Of a DNA stretch of 64,000 nt, positions 63,976 to 64,000 are shown in pieces. The stretch is taken from NCBI RefSeq assembly GCF_003990445.1, contig NZ_REEZ01000010.1, positions 62,001-126,000 of the forward strand, read 5' to 3'. Position 1 is the stretch's first letter, and the number at the start of each line of letters is the position of its first letter. A program made the translations under genes and the position numbers. This DNA comes from Pararhodobacter zhoushanensis (lineage in GTDB: Bacteria; Pseudomonadota; Alphaproteobacteria; Rhodobacterales; Rhodobacteraceae). The notes under the pieces were generated by a model. That model was not told where the DNA came from and did not search any database. It worked only from the letters and a program-made list of their open reading frames with translations.

Positions 63976-64000
63976 CATTTTCTGTCTGCAAATATCCACA
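63976..64000 (-). repeat. Intergenic repeat, copy G (inverted tail, cut by window edge)
   Basis: Read on the minus strand this is TGTGGATATTTGCAGACAGA followed by AAATG, the tail of copies C and D in the opposite direction. It faces copy F across about 25 bases centred on GTTAAC. The hairpins of this copy would lie beyond the right edge. Confidence 0.75.

Overview
The window is a stretch of chromosome from a high-GC alphaproteobacterium, most likely a member of the Rhodobacteraceae (Rhodobacter/roseobacter group). This rests on the gene families present (TakP-like TRAP transporter, Xsc with a short Pta, DUF2125 protein, HWE-type histidine kinase, PCuAC chaperone) and on intergenic palindromic elements of a style I associate with this family. 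The species cannot be read from the sequence. Coding density is high, with many ATGA, GTGA or TGATG stop/start overlaps. No gene-free stretch exceeds 300 bases. I found no rRNA, CRISPR array, insertion sequence, integrase or phage gene.

Layout. 1-3.1 kb: the end of a MocR-type regulator, a Nudix hydrolase, an autoregulated MerR/carboxymuconolactone-decarboxylase pair and a Stf0-type sulfotransferase. 3.2-7.9 kb: C2-sulfonate dissimilation, with sulfoacetaldehyde acetyltransferase (xsc), a TauE/SafE sulfite exporter, phosphotransacetylase (pta) and a citrate synthase. Together these take sulfoacetaldehyde through acetyl phosphate and acetyl-CoA into central metabolism and export sulfite. 7.9-14.6 kb: a multicopper oxidase, an EamA exporter, a three-gene TRAP transporter resembling the alpha-keto acid system, and an AEC carrier. 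14.8-25.6 kb: housekeeping genes dnaK-dnaJ (heat-shock promoter), radC, an undescribed envelope protein, secA, a periplasmic parvulin and argJ. 25.7-33 kb: mutT, a 45-residue protein gene, kynureninase and tryptophan dioxygenase, a YkuD-fold lipoprotein that has lost its catalytic cysteine, and a TetR regulator divergent from a two-subunit molybdenum hydroxylase.

33-39.7 kb: rsmD with an FAD reductase, a peroxiredoxin, and a tightly coupled six-gene minus-strand run (RidA, GDPD, FemAB/GNAT-like, GST, pterin dehydratase, MscS). 39.9-42.9 kb: a type I secretion adaptor and ABC exporter whose ATPase motifs are degenerate. 43-48.6 kb: MlaA/MlaC-type lipid transport, a class A penicillin-binding protein and glnK-amtB. 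48.7-51.2 kb: a LacI regulator, tRNA-Arg(CCU) and an RTX-repeat protein with an N-terminal membrane segment. 51.5-57.4 kb: rpsO, K+ uptake genes, an HWE histidine kinase and pnp. 57.5-59.7 kb: an unknown protein and two glycosyltransferases. 59.8-63.9 kb: a DUF2125 protein, SDR and enoyl-CoA hydratase genes, and a copper-handling pair.

The signal least explained by gene annotation is a family of at least seven intergenic elements near 5.8, 25.6, 27.8, 33.0, 39.8, 63.9 and 64.0 kb. Each has a G6C/GC6-type hairpin or a related one, usually a second hairpin, and in most copies a conserved single-stranded-looking tail of the form GGATATTT(N)GACAGA. All lie at the 3' ends of genes. Other notable points are the degenerate ABC exporter, the cysteine-less YkuD protein, the RTX protein with a membrane anchor, the 45-residue protein, and the unknown gene in the glycosyltransferase cluster.
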